A program made the position numbers and the translations under genes. Below, one piece after another: positions 1-11,729 of a stretch of DNA of 64,000 nt. Positions within the stretch are counted from its first letter, which is position 1. Every line of letters starts with the position of its first letter. The stretch spans positions 1 through 64,000 of the forward strand of contig SKCR01037591.1 in the NCBI GenBank assembly GCA_019454045.1, read 5' to 3'. This stretch comes from Zanthoxylum bungeanum. Its lineage: Eukaryota; Streptophyta; Magnoliopsida; Sapindales; Rutaceae. The notes beneath the pieces are model-generated. The model was not told the DNA's origin. It saw only the letters and a program-made list of their open reading frames with translations, and did not search any database.

Positions 1-1119
1 ATGAGGATACCGCTATATTGGTCGATTGGTAATTCATTTTAATCTAGTTTAAACTTGACTAATCAAGGATACCGCCAGATTGGTCGGTTGGTAATTAAAT
101 TTTCTTACCGCCTATATGGCAGGTTTATTTTGGTTCCGCATTTATGGCTGGTTGGACTTAATATGAATTAATCAGGTTATCACCTATATGGCCGGTTGGT
201 AAAATAATCACAAGTAAATATATTATATTAAGGGAGATATCTAAATTAGTAGTAAAAGTTGATCATTTTACCTTAGCATTTTATTTTATTATAATTTACT
301 TTTCAGCTTTAACTTTACTGCAATTACTTTTCAGCATTTTTTACTTTATGTCTTTTACTTTTAAGTTTTTACTAGCCCTAGTTATGTGTTGTAACTAAGT
401 TAGTTATCTGGGGTTGTGATGAATTCTAATATCACTGGTTTATAAGGGGTTATTTTATAGATTGTGTAATTTAAAGGTTTACTTATTAAGTCTTAAGCCT
501 GATGCGTCTTGTTAATGGCCACTAATAAGATTGATCTGGTAAATCTAAAATAAACTTGACAAAGGAATTTTAGGTTTCAGCATTAAACTTAATAGCCCAC
601 GTTATTCCTTGAGGATAGATAACCCTTTAATAGATTTCCTTACAGGATAGACATATACATGTCGGGCGGAGGTAGCCATAATTGGAACTTAAACTTAATG
701 AATCCTGATAATTTGGTTGACATAGATATATGGTTCAATTGGGTTAAACTGGGTATTTGCGTCTGACCATCGACAGAGGCTTTCACATAATTTCGTGTTC
801 CAGGTTAGTAAACTGATTTATTACACAAACATGAAATAACCATTTCATCTTTTAAGAGATATTAGAAAGATTCACAACCCTCAATAATTTCCTAATATTG
901 AATTTTCTTAAACCTACTTTCGTGCAATTTTATTTACTTTTTTTTTTAAATTTAAAATCATCACCATTTCAAATCAATCAAACAACCTGTTAGATACTAG
1001 TAATCATTTGACCTCATAAAATTAATAGATTAGGTATTAAGTCCTCGTGGGATCGATACTTTTTATACTACTTGAACGATACGTGCGCTTGCGTTAGACG
1101 CGTGTGTAAGCATCGGTCA
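1..1119 (+). repeat. Partial LTR, same family as the gag-only element at 40468-47186
   Basis: The segment parallels the middle and end of the LTR at 40468-42290: repeated GGATACCGCC..GGT motifs, the GTCGGGCGG block near 661, the GACCATCGACAGA block near 765, and the terminal stretch from TCCTCGTGGGATCGATA to CATCGGTCA. It ends in CA at 1119 and is not followed by the TGGCGCCGTTGCCGGGGA primer site found in the intact copy. It is therefore a 3' LTR or a solo LTR, with its start beyond the window edge. It is clearly more diverged than the two LTRs at 40-47 kb, so it is an older insertion. Confidence 0.85.
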
Positions 1120-1743
1120 GGATTACACCCTAAATCAAAGGGTGCCCACAAATACACCAATCCATGCCTATAAAAAAGGGGGCATATGGGTTCATTTTGA
1201 TTCATTCAATTAATCACATACTTATATACTTAATTTTAGAGTTAAGATTTTCCACCATTAAAACATATTAGTAGCTTATATGCCATAGGAAGGTTACAAT
1301 TTTGAAGATGTGGTACCAGACTCGCCCGTTCTGCCATATTATATTTTATATTAGATTAGATTATAATATTATAGGTATAGGAAAATCGGCTAAACTCATC
1401 GTTCTTGAAGTGTGAGTTTGCTTCTCTAAGGAAGTTTGTATTTAATTCTGTTTGGGGGTCAGCTTCCCTTAAACGTTGATCCCATACAGATGACTCTCCT
1501 TTGCATAGAGGAAGGGAAAATAATGACATATTATCCGCATAAATGAGCACGTATAAATAAACCAAACTCTCAAAATGAACTTAGCATTATGAGCTCTCGA
1601 GAGATGCTTTGATTATACTTTCCTGAAAAAATGTTTTTTTTTCCAAAAGTCCAACTCCATCATGTATGATGGAATCATCAAAGATTTGACCCTTTCGAAC
1701 TATGTCTCTAACTCACTATTGGCTCGGGAAATAAAGATAACTT
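1120..1743. other. No gene recognised
   Basis: AT-rich sequence between an LTR end and a gag fragment. Only short chance reading frames are present, and no repeat boundary or RNA gene was recognised. The last ~60 bases lead in frame into the gag fragment that follows and may belong to it. Confidence 0.4.
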
Positions 1744-1989
1744 GTGTATGAACGAGTTCAAAGGAAAGTGTCATCATCATCAAAGAGTTCAGGAGATTCC
1801 ACGACAAACTCCAAACCCCTACGTTGCTTCCTCTGTGGTGGACCTCACAAGGTTGCCAATTGCCCCCAGAAGCAAGCCAACTGGTTCAGGTTGGAGGTTC
1901 TCTTCCAAGCATTCAAGAAGTTCAGTTACTTCCTTGCCTGCCCCAATCATTACCTTCATTCTACACCTAAAAACAGCTTATTCCTGTGA
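1744..1989 (+). pseudogene. Retrotransposon gag fragment with one zinc knuckle
   Basis: An 81-residue open stretch contains the motif CFLCGGPHKVANC, a CX2CX3HX4C zinc knuckle of the kind found near the C-terminus of gag in plant Ty3/gypsy elements. It is preceded by a Ser/Lys-rich stretch and followed by a Lys/Gln stretch. The knuckle binds the element's RNA in the virus-like particle. Nothing upstream resembles a full capsid domain, and no protease or reverse transcriptase follows in the same sense, so this is an isolated fragment. The neighbouring pol relic at 6948-8621 is on the other strand, so the two need not come from one element. Confidence 0.7.
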
Positions 1990-2229
1990 CAACACCTGGA
2001 GATATCAGAAGTGAGAATGCTAACATTAGTAATGAGAAATCCATTTCCCGTCCGACTTGCATATATTAAGCATGCTGCCAACGTTCATCCTAAGCCAGGA
2101 TCGAACTCACCATGAGATTCATAGTTGCGTTACTTATAGCTTCCTTGTTCGTAGACAAAGCTGATTCAAGGTCGTGTAGCTAAAGGCTTCGGTTCTAGGC
2201 AAGGATCCGCCAGTAGCAGTTTCTTTCCC

Positions 2230-2325
2230 AGTTAGATAAATCACAAATAAAGTACCCGTCTTTGATGTTTTATATTGACTATTTTATATTACTAATTTCA
2301 TAGTTAAATCCACTAGAGTAAGACA
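2230..2325 (-). repeat. Copia LTR relic, distal piece
   Basis: On the minus strand this piece matches the part of the Copia LTR at 9729-11669 that contains GGATTTAA, GTTAGTAATCTAAATAGTC and GGGTATTTTATTTGTGGTTTATC. It continues the LTR whose start lies at 6947, and the two pieces are separated by the solo LTR at 2331-6783. The lower boundary is uncertain because similarity fades below about 2230. Confidence 0.6.
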
Positions 2326-2330
2326 ATTAT
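2326..2330. repeat. Target-site duplication ATTAT (left copy)
   Basis: ATTAT at 2326-2330 is repeated at 6784-6788, directly flanking the insertion at 2331-6783. Confidence 0.6.
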
Positions 2331-5300
2331 TATCTCATCCTAGTTTCTTAAGACGTGACCGGCAGGAGACAACGTAGCCATCTCCCTAAACCTCGGGAAC
2401 TACACATGTTGTACATGACTACTCGGAACATAAGCATGTTTAATACGATGTGGATTATTTCCTAACTTAAACTTGATCTAACATGTTTATCTGACCTGCT
2501 CACATAATCATGTTTGACCTAAGCATAATATATCATGAATTGTTCCCTACTTGTATTGTATTATTCATACATGCCTAAATCTCGTGACTTACTATAATAT
2601 ACACGATTGAAATGAAATATTTCATGATTTATCGCGTTTAGCATACCTACGCAATTATAATTGATTCCTATATGACATTACATGAACTACACCTAACTTG
2701 AATTTACCCTACGCATACATACTATCATATTAAATATCTTAAGTGAACTTACTATAAACTTACAACAATAAACATGCATTCTGAGCATGAATTACTATAT
2801 CTTTAATTACATCACTATTAAATCTCAGACACTTAGTCTAGCACCTCTACTATATAGGTGAACCCCAATATTTTACCCTAATAACTATAGCAACTGACGT
2901 TCATCGTCCCCAAGCTCGTCCTCCATATGCGCACATGAAGTGCTTGCCAAAATTGAAAACTGAGAAGAGTAAGTTGTCTGGATGACTTAGTAAGTATATG
3001 CTATAAATGTAACATAAGAGAACCTGATAATATTTTGACGTATATTTGTATAAGTATGTATATAACTGGGAAATTTTAGACCAAACCTGAAGTCTGAATC
3101 ATATGTAACAGAACGTTTGCAACCATATCATAACTAGGGACCTGGAACGTAACTGAAAACTGAAACGTGATAATGCAAACACCTTACTATGGAAAACATG
3201 ACATGACATGACCCTGAAACTCTGACTCAAATATCATAATTGCACTTGATAAATGTAAACCCTACTAAAATGACTCTTATACCCTGACCTAAGGACGTGA
3301 GCATGATCTAAGAACATTAGCATGACCTGAAAGTATATGTATAACTTAATAACATAATTATTCTTGAAAACCATGAACATGACTTGAAAACTGATACATG
3401 CTTGAAAACTACCTAGCTAAAGGGAGAACTATAAACGTGCCAGTAAATGCAAATCATAGAATACAAGCGTGATCAAAATCTACTGAGCATGAACTGAAAT
3501 CGTGATTGAAAACTGTAAAGTAAACTGAAAACTGAAATTTGAAAAATTAAATCATGATTTGAAAACATAAACATATACATATACATAGACTGAAATCAAA
3601 TATTTATAACTATAAAGCATAACTATAAGCTCAAAACTTTAACTGAAATCCTGAGTAGAAAATATGATCATGAAATTCGATTACTGAAAGGACAGGGACG
3701 TCTCCCTCATATTACCATATGTACCAGGATTGGGCCGTCGCCCCTGTGTACTCTTGTACATGTTTTGAAACATGAAAACCCACACTAGTATCGTAATATG
3801 GGTAGGTGAAATCCTACTTAGCAGGACCTAGCATCGCGTAAATATGGGAGACTGAATACTGAACATGCTGGCCTTTGGGGTTGATTAATGTCATATGAGG
3901 CAACGTGAGCAATCATGGGCTCGCTAAGCTGAGAAGACAGATCGATACTTGTGGTTTGAAATACATTTATTTATTCTTTTATAAAGTTTTTTCTGAAAAA
4001 CTTGATTGAAAAATCATGTAAATCTTGAGCTTGAAAACATATCTCATGAAAACATGAGCTGAAAATATAACCACTGACATAAACATGAAAACGCGACTAT
4101 GAAAATCATTGTAATCTGACACCGTAGGCATGATCTGAAAACCATATGCATGTCTTAAAATCTAAAACATAGCGTGCAAATATAAACTGAAACTATAATT
4201 GTACACACGAATCTACACTGAGGACTTGATAACGTGACTTGAACATGTAAACATGACTTACAATTATAGCATGAAACATATCATGAAAGTGTAACATGAA
4301 CCGAAATTGAAAAGCATGTTGAAAGAATATAACATGACTGTTTGACTTAAACTATTCCTAAAACACTACTATTCAGGCTCATGACGTGACATACTCGAGA
4401 CATGATAAAATAACTTGATTCTAACCTAATGTATAGTCTGCAATGTAAAATTTATGCATCGTTAGACCAAACCACCTATACATGTGGTATTACCATCACA
4501 AACCTGTGGTGGCTTGGATCTAATCTAATATATACACAGATCATGTTATCAACCATCTACCTAAGCATGATTATTGACCTATAATTCGTAAGCTAGAAAT
4601 CATGGCGTGAAGGTGAACTGAAAGGCATGCAAGAACTATAATCTGAATACGTAACTGAACTTTAACATAAAAACACACATTAATTGTAAATTGAAAACAT
4701 AAAATAAATGCACGAGCTGAATTCATGAACTTGAAACATATACTTAAATTGTAACTTAAATCGAACGCGATGATTATAATTTTAAAATGGATAATGTAAA
4801 CTTTAAGCTGATATTTTACAACTTAATTCGTAAGTTTGAAACATGTTCTTGAATCCTAAAGCATAAAGCATATATGTATATTATAAACATAAATCTCATA
4901 TTGAATTTGTAAACATAAAACTCTACTTGAATCACATACTGGAACATGTTTATAAAACATAACCCAACACATATACTTAAAGCATATACTAGAAACCTAT
5001 ACTTAAACATAAACATAAACTATAAGCTCACTTTCGTAATACATTTATAAGGTGTAATCATCATCAACCATGTAATTGATTATCCACCATGCATAATCTA
5101 GTCATTCATATATTACCAAACCCTCATAATTATGATTAACTTCAACATGCTCGAATACATCACCAATACTACATGACAATGCACACCTTAACACTTATTT
5201 ATGTACATATTTTACCAATCACACAAGCTCATTATTTTATCAAAGCACATCATATCTTCTATTTCATACTTCAAAATTCGACAAAGTATGTTTAATGCCA

Positions 5301-6783
5301 AATTTGAAAGTTTCAATCTTACAAGGACACTCACCATACAACATTACTATACAATGCAAGAACAAGCACTAATCTCTTGACTATTTTATTTTTCAAATAA
5401 CCAAAAAGCTAATTTCCCTTTTTGTCTATAATCTCTACTAAAGCTTGTGAAACTTGAATTTACTTATCAAATTTTAACTTAACTCTTGTTATGTCCATAT
5501 TATGTCAACACACATGTCACAATTATTACATAAACCCCTCTTTGCATTCATCGATATTCAATATCCAAAATAAAAATACTATGTCATTATAAGGGCGCCT
5601 CTCACGCCTACTACAAGCCTTAAGGCATTCAAATATTTTCTTATCATACAACAAGTTATTATCATCATTCTCACATATCCAACATACACACACACACAGA
5701 TTTAATTACATCATTAATTATTTCAAATAATTCATTTCACTAATATTCTATTCAAATGTTCATGACCTTACCAAACACAACAAATAAGTCTCTTCTCACC
5801 CCTCAAATTTGGCCAAGACTAAATTTTTTCCCCTTGAGATTTTTCAAGCAATACCAAGCATAATCATTCTCATAGCATGCACATAAAAATAATTTACACA
5901 CCCAAATAACCTAATCAAAAGATTTTCATCTCCCTCATCGTGCATAAATTTGATCAAGGCATGGAAAAATGATTCACTTCAAATCTTGAGTAATCTTTGC
6001 AATTAGAACTTTTTACATGTTATAACAACACCTAATATGTCATTAACCATCCTATAATGCAAAACCATGCGAAACGAATGCATTGAGTTTCATTAATCAT
6101 CATATAATGCAAAACCATGCCAAACGAATGCATTAGAACTCAAATATCCCATGAATTCGAAAATTGAGATAAAGGATTACTATTCATAATTTCGAATTCA
6201 AGAAGAAAAGTGAGAAAGAAACTTACTTGCATGAATACTTGAAGAAAACCCATTTTCTCTCTTGGATTTATATAAGGAAAGAAAAAAATTATTGTTGTTA
6301 AGTAGAGATCCAAAAACGTAATTGAGAGATGTGAAAGATGATGAATAGTATAGTGTTTTTTTTTATAGTGGTGCTGATTTTTGTAAAAAAAAACATATAA
6401 CTTTTAATTGAACATATGCCAAAATTTCTAGACGAATCACGAATTTTACTATTCATTCTGCCATAACATGTATTTTTGGCGTTTTTAATTCGAAATTTAG
6501 AAACATATTCAACATAAAAATTTTAGATCATTGTCTAAACTTTCCGACGATATAATGATCACCGAAATCGGACGTCAGTAGCTTAAGTTGGTTAAAATAC
6601 TAAAAGCTGCCTATAACACGGTAAAATCTAACTATACCGCGAAACTAAAAAATATTACCTTGTGATCCCGAAGTAATTCATACGAGTAATGTACATGCTA
6701 ATAATGTATAATTAAACACTAGAATATATCTCTTAAATGTACAAAGAAATATATGATTATGTTATGCTGGCCGAGGTGTTACA
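2331..6783 (-). mobile_element. Ty3/gypsy-type solo LTR, about 4.45 kb
   Basis: Read on the minus strand it starts TGTAACACCTCGGCC, a typical start of long plant Ty3/gypsy LTRs, and ends ...GATGAGATA, with TA in place of the expected CA. It is flanked by ATTAT. It lies inside an older Copia LTR, whose two parts (2230-2325 and 6784-6947) resume on either side. No protein domain was recognised within it. Much of 3000-5050 is built of short words such as ACATGA and TGAAAAC. Open frames inside it, for example at 4816-5016, are chance. Taken as one unit it is a solo LTR, but a cryptic internal boundary cannot be excluded by eye. Confidence 0.6.
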
Positions 6784-6947
6784 ATTATACACTGAGTTTG
6801 AAAGTACATAAGTAATCGAGTGTATACAAGATGATTTATAATATGTGAATTAAATCAAATAATTTGAAAATGAATCATGTATTGTTTATTATTTTAAAAT
6901 AATTCTGTTTACATATTACATGATGCTCTATGGCATATATCCCAACA
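6784..6947 (-). repeat. Copia LTR relic, proximal piece
   Basis: The minus-strand sequence begins TGTTGGGATATATGCC and follows the start of the Copia LTR that begins at 11669 (TGTTGGGATTTATGTC). Similarity runs for about 160 bases, up to the point where the solo LTR was inserted. Upstream, on the minus strand, the sequence is not a Copia polypurine tract but the RNase H coding region of a Ty3 element, so this Copia LTR is itself an insertion. Confidence 0.7.
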
Positions 6948-8621
6948 TCAAGTTGAGTTATTTCATACTCAAAATATACTTTGGACTCTGATGATTTGTA
7001 TATCTTAAATATCTCTCCATACAGATAATGCCTCCAAATCTTCTGAACAAATATCATTGGCACCATCTCTAAATCATGAATGGGATAATTCTGCTCATAA
7101 CGTCATAATTGTTGAGATGCAAAAGCAATTTACTTTCCCTTTCTACATCAGTACACAAACCAAACCCACTCTAGAGCATCACAATACATATTATATACCA
7201 CCCTGATCCCGATGGAAGTGCTAATATATGAGCTGTAGTCAATCATTTCTTGAGTTCCCGGAAGGTATTTTCACAGGCATCTGACTATTCAAGCGTAACA
7301 TTCTTCTGAATCAGACAAGTCAACGGGGCAGCTATTCTAGAGAAGTTCTCAACAAATTACCTGTAATAACCAGATAATCCCAAAAAAACTCTGAATTTTT
7401 TTCACAGTGGTTGGTCGATGTCGTTTTGTGTAGCTTCAATCTTCGGAGAATCTACACTGATTCTCTTCTTGGACGCCACATGGCCAAGAAATGTCATACT
7501 TGAAAGCCAGAATTTACACTTTGAGAAATTTGCATAAATTTTATTTTCCCTCAGTGTCTGTAACACTTGATGAAGGTGTGATGTATGTTCTTACTCACTC
7601 ATGGAGTACACCATGATATCATCAATAAATACTATGACAAACTAATATAAAAAAGGCTTGAACACCATATTCATCAATCCATAAAAGTTTCTAGAGCATT
7701 AGATAGGCCAAATGACATTATCAAGAACTCATAATGTCCATATCTAGTTTGGAATGCTAATTTCGAAATATCTTTCTTTCAAATTTTTAGCTGGTAACCA
7801 GACTAAAGATCTTAGAAAAACATCACGCCTCATGCAACTGATCAAACAATTCTCAATCATTGGCAATGGATATTTCTTTTTGATAGTCGGTTTATTAATG
7901 CACAACCGGAGGGTTCCATCCATTTTCTTTATGACAACACAAGAGTGCCCAATGGTGACATAGTGGGGCGTATGAAACTCTTGTCTAAAAGACCATGTAA
8001 CTATACTTTCAACGTATTGAGTTTTTCTGGAGCCATTCTATAAGGTGGAATCAATATAGGATGGGTGCCAAGAACTATAATAATACACAACTCAGTCTCT
8101 CTATCATGAGGTAAACTAGGCAGCTCATTTAGAAATACATCAGAATGATCTCTAACTATTAGAACCTGATCAATTCTCGATCCAGGAACTCTGGAATCTG
8201 CCACATAAGCCAAATAACATGTGCTTCCTTTCCTGAGTAATTTAAAAGCATGTATAGCAGATATCAAGTTATGTAGTGCTTCACTTATATCCTTCTAATA
8301 TACTCGATTTGGTTCATTAGGAATATATAGAGTGACGGTCTTCTCTCGAAAGTTTAGTGTAGCATAATAGTAAGACAACCAATCCATCCCTAATATAACA
8401 TCGAAACTCATAATTTCTAGCAATATCAAATCAACAAGAACTATATCCATCGATATTAACAAGACAAGCTCTTAAGATTTATGAAACTACCACTGGAACT
8501 CTGACAAATGTAGATATGATAATGGATGAATCTGGAAACTCTAAGACCTTACTCAAACGGGAAACAAAATGTGGAGAAATAAAAGAATTGTTAGCCTCTA
8601 AATCAAATAGCAAAATCTGTT
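6948..8621 (-). pseudogene. Ty3/gypsy pol relic: protease, reverse transcriptase, RNase H
   Basis: Read on the minus strand from 8621 downward, three domains appear in the usual Ty3 order. First is a retropepsin remnant with LLFDLEANNSFIS in place of the usual DSGATHSFIS, followed by DVILGMDWL. Next is the protease-RT linker and start of RT (ISAIHAFKLLRKG, FLNELPSLP, IPPYRMAP at 8001-8267), then RT parts equivalent to FIDDI, SKCKFWL and FLGH around 7450-7630. Last is RNase H with RHYLYGE near 7010-7040. Stops and frameshifts break every domain, and integrase and gag are absent. Family knowledge: this is the pol arrangement of Metaviridae-type plant retrotransposons. The relic ends where a Copia LTR was inserted, at 6947. 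Confidence 0.8.
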
Positions 8622-9728
8622 AACAAAATGTTGACACGGGTTAGTTAGCAAAATCTGTTGAGACCAGTATATCAAGACTTGATTTGATGGTTTATCCCAA
8701 TAAACCATGAGTCTTAAGAGACTAATATAGATATGAAGGTGTTTATTCGATTAGCACTGAATGACTCACTGAAATAATTCCTAATAGATGTCACACAACA
8801 TCAATAGGAATCTTCCCGAGTAGAGTTGTGTATCTAGTCCTTTGACTTGAAATACGACTATGGATATATGAGTGATCCTCCACACTTTAAAAATAGTCAC
8901 GTCACTGACCAATCTAAACAAGACCCCTGCCTACTCGTTGGGTATGGACCGATACTCATAATTGATGTATCTAGATAGCGTCTGTTAGTTCCGTGTGATG
9001 GATTCATACATCCACTTTGTAATCCTTATATCTCTGGCCAGACTACATTTTGGAAATGAGTTTCGAATGTTGATTGAAAGATACCAAATATATCACGATA
9101 CATATATGAATTGTACATTGGCGGAGATTTTATATTCTCATATATATCTCCGGTACAATTTGATAGACTATGACAGATGGACTATATGATATGCTTATAA
9201 CTCGACTTGTATGGTTTAACACAGTTATCTGTAGGCATCATAACTTATGAGTGGGAAAATCATGGACATGGAATGTGTTCCGTTATATATATATTTGAAT
9301 CTAGAGAGTCTCACTAATAAAGTATACTCGTAAAGCACTAGGAAATTAATTACGAATAATATAAATTATTTGTAACGTTACACATGACGGGTTTTTTCTT
9401 ATTTATTGGGTATATGTATGTGATATATTAATTAACCTTTAATTAATTAAATAATTATTCATTTGACATGCGTTAAAAGTCTAATGTTCAAATAGGGGAG
9501 AATATGGGAGAATTTTATTACTCAAAAGGGAAACAAAGAATGATTATAGAACAAACCATCATAAAGAACACTCACAATGATTCATACGCTCTTTAAGCTT
9601 ACTCAAGTCTAGATCCATATATCTTTACGTGTCCACAAATGTTCTTTTTATACCTACTCATAGGATCTGAATCACTCTTGAGTTAAGTTGTTATATGTGT
9701 GTTGTACTTGGACCCCTGATTATATTAT
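8622..9728. other. AT-rich repeat-like sequence, unassigned
   Basis: No protein domain or RNA gene was recognised. The text is transposon-like, and CAAAATCTGTT occurs twice near 8611 and 8650. No LTR boundary pair was found. The last bases form the left flank of the Copia element at 9729, whose probable TSD copy is ATTAT at 9724-9728. Confidence 0.4.
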
Positions 9729-11669
9729 TATAGGAAACAACTTTCCTTAGCGCGGCCGAAGTTGTTTGTGTAGGCACTGACTCTGGTATAGATCTTTAAA
9801 ATTTTCTTTGCCTTCTTCATTTGTTGTAGTAGCCGAAATCAATCCTTTGATGTCCAACGCTTGGATCAACACTCGATCTTCCGAACTATGACTTGAAACC
9901 AACAAACCGAAGTGTGGGCTTCACTCACAAAGATTAAACTCTAAACAATTTAGAGAATAAAGATGTCACAATGGTATTTGTCTTTTGGAATTTCAAACAC
10001 TCTCACAACACTTGTGAATGCTTGAACTCTCTCTATTTTCTCTCCATTGCACTTGTGTGAATCAATGCAAAATATTAACCTTAGAAGTGAGAGAAATGGT
10101 AGAGATTATATTCTCTTACACAAGCCAACTAACCTTGTCATTAAGCATCTAATGTTTTCTTACAATGGCCAACACAAAAATGTGAATGCGATACCAAAGC
10201 ATAAGAAATGATAAGCTAAAGACAAGGACTTTGTCATTAAGCATCTAATGCTTTCTTTCAATGGCAAACACATAAATGTGGAGGCCATACCAAAGCATAA
10301 GAATGGATTAGCTAATGACAAAACTATTAGGTGTATACAAGCCACCTAATAGACATAATAAATTGGAGAGCATGGCAAGCTATATGGCTATGTCTCCAAG
10401 GTGAATAAAAATCACCATCTCAATAATGATTAAATTACCTTCAATTATGTTGTAGTAATTATCTCATAATCAAGACTTGATTATCTCATAAGCAAAGAAT
10501 TCTAAAAAATATTAAGTTAAACTAATTTAACATAGTTTTCATTTGTGATAAGAAATATTATTAATCTCATTAATAATATATAAATATAATGTGAGCATAT
10601 TATTAGACAATCTAATTATATTAGGTTTTGCTACAGTTAATCGAACTAGCACGGGACCAAATGGATCTACGGTTTCGAGCTCCAATAATTTCGAAATATT
10701 AATTAAACTCTTTAATAAAATATTACGAATTATTAACTCTGTGTTATTCCACTAAAAACTCAAAGTTGAACTCCTATTACCGTAGATGGATAAAATAAAC
10801 GGAACAACTTTGGTGTCCATCGATATAATCATTACATATAGATATAGCCCTTAACGAATATCTCATAAATAGAGCCGGGTTAAAAGTCTGTTAAACCCCT
10901 CTAAATATTTTATCTCTTAAGCACCATTGATTCTATTATGAATAATTAATTCATAACAATTATGAATATAAAACTTTCTATTCGTAATAGAAAAGTTGAG
11001 CGCTCAAATTGTTCAATTCCCGAATCAACTCTTAAAAGAGATATTCTTCAGCTTCTAGTAAGAAATAGTGAATTCCTTATCTATGTAAAACGTTCACAGC
11101 TAAACACAAAACCATATCCTCAAAATACGTAGTTATTGGCTAAGAATGCAACAACAACCTCACCATAGTAAATCAAATGACATAGCCTGTCATGCATGAG
11201 TTCATTATACACTTAGGATTAAGATCGAATCCATATATGACCATCTATTAGATAAAATGAATTTCTTCGGTTAACAGATATTAAAAGAAATCCATATATA
11301 TTTAAGTCCAGTCCTATATGATCTCATCATACAAGGTGTCTTCATTCCCATGTCACTACATAAACGATCCCGAATCAAGGTCGTCATACAAGTATAGAAT
11401 AGATTGCAGCTATAGATAAACCACAAATAAAATACCCTTTTTGTTTGCTATCTATGGACTATTTAGATTACTAACTCCAGACTTAAATCCTCTTGTGCAT
11501 CAAACATACACTAAGTCTGAAGGTACAAGAGTACTCAAGGTAAACAAGACAATTGGACAATATGCGATATAAATTAAACAACTTTGATAAAATGAATAAT
11601 GCATTTATTATTATTACAATAATCAATTTCGTTTACAATACATGATGTTTTATGACATAAATCCCAACA
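9729..11669 (-). repeat. Copia 1, 3' LTR
   Basis: On the minus strand it begins TGTTGGGATTTATGTC at 11669 and ends near 9729. It matches 26979-28941 along its length. A PPT lies immediately upstream on the minus strand. A stretch of about 96 bases is tandemly duplicated inside it (starts near 10139 and 10235). Confidence 0.85.
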
Positions 11670-11681
11670 ATCTCCCACTTG
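11670..11681 (-). other. Copia 1 polypurine tract
   Basis: The minus strand reads AAGTGGGAGAT directly before the LTR start TGTTGGG, the usual plant Copia plus-strand primer and LTR junction. Confidence 0.85.
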
Positions 11682-11729
11682 GACTAGAGCAAATGGGACA
11701 TGTCATGTAATCATAAACCCTTTAGGTGA

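Noticed and set aside
1356..1565. 69-codon minus-strand frame
   Set aside because: Short, no domain, in AT-rich repeat surroundings.
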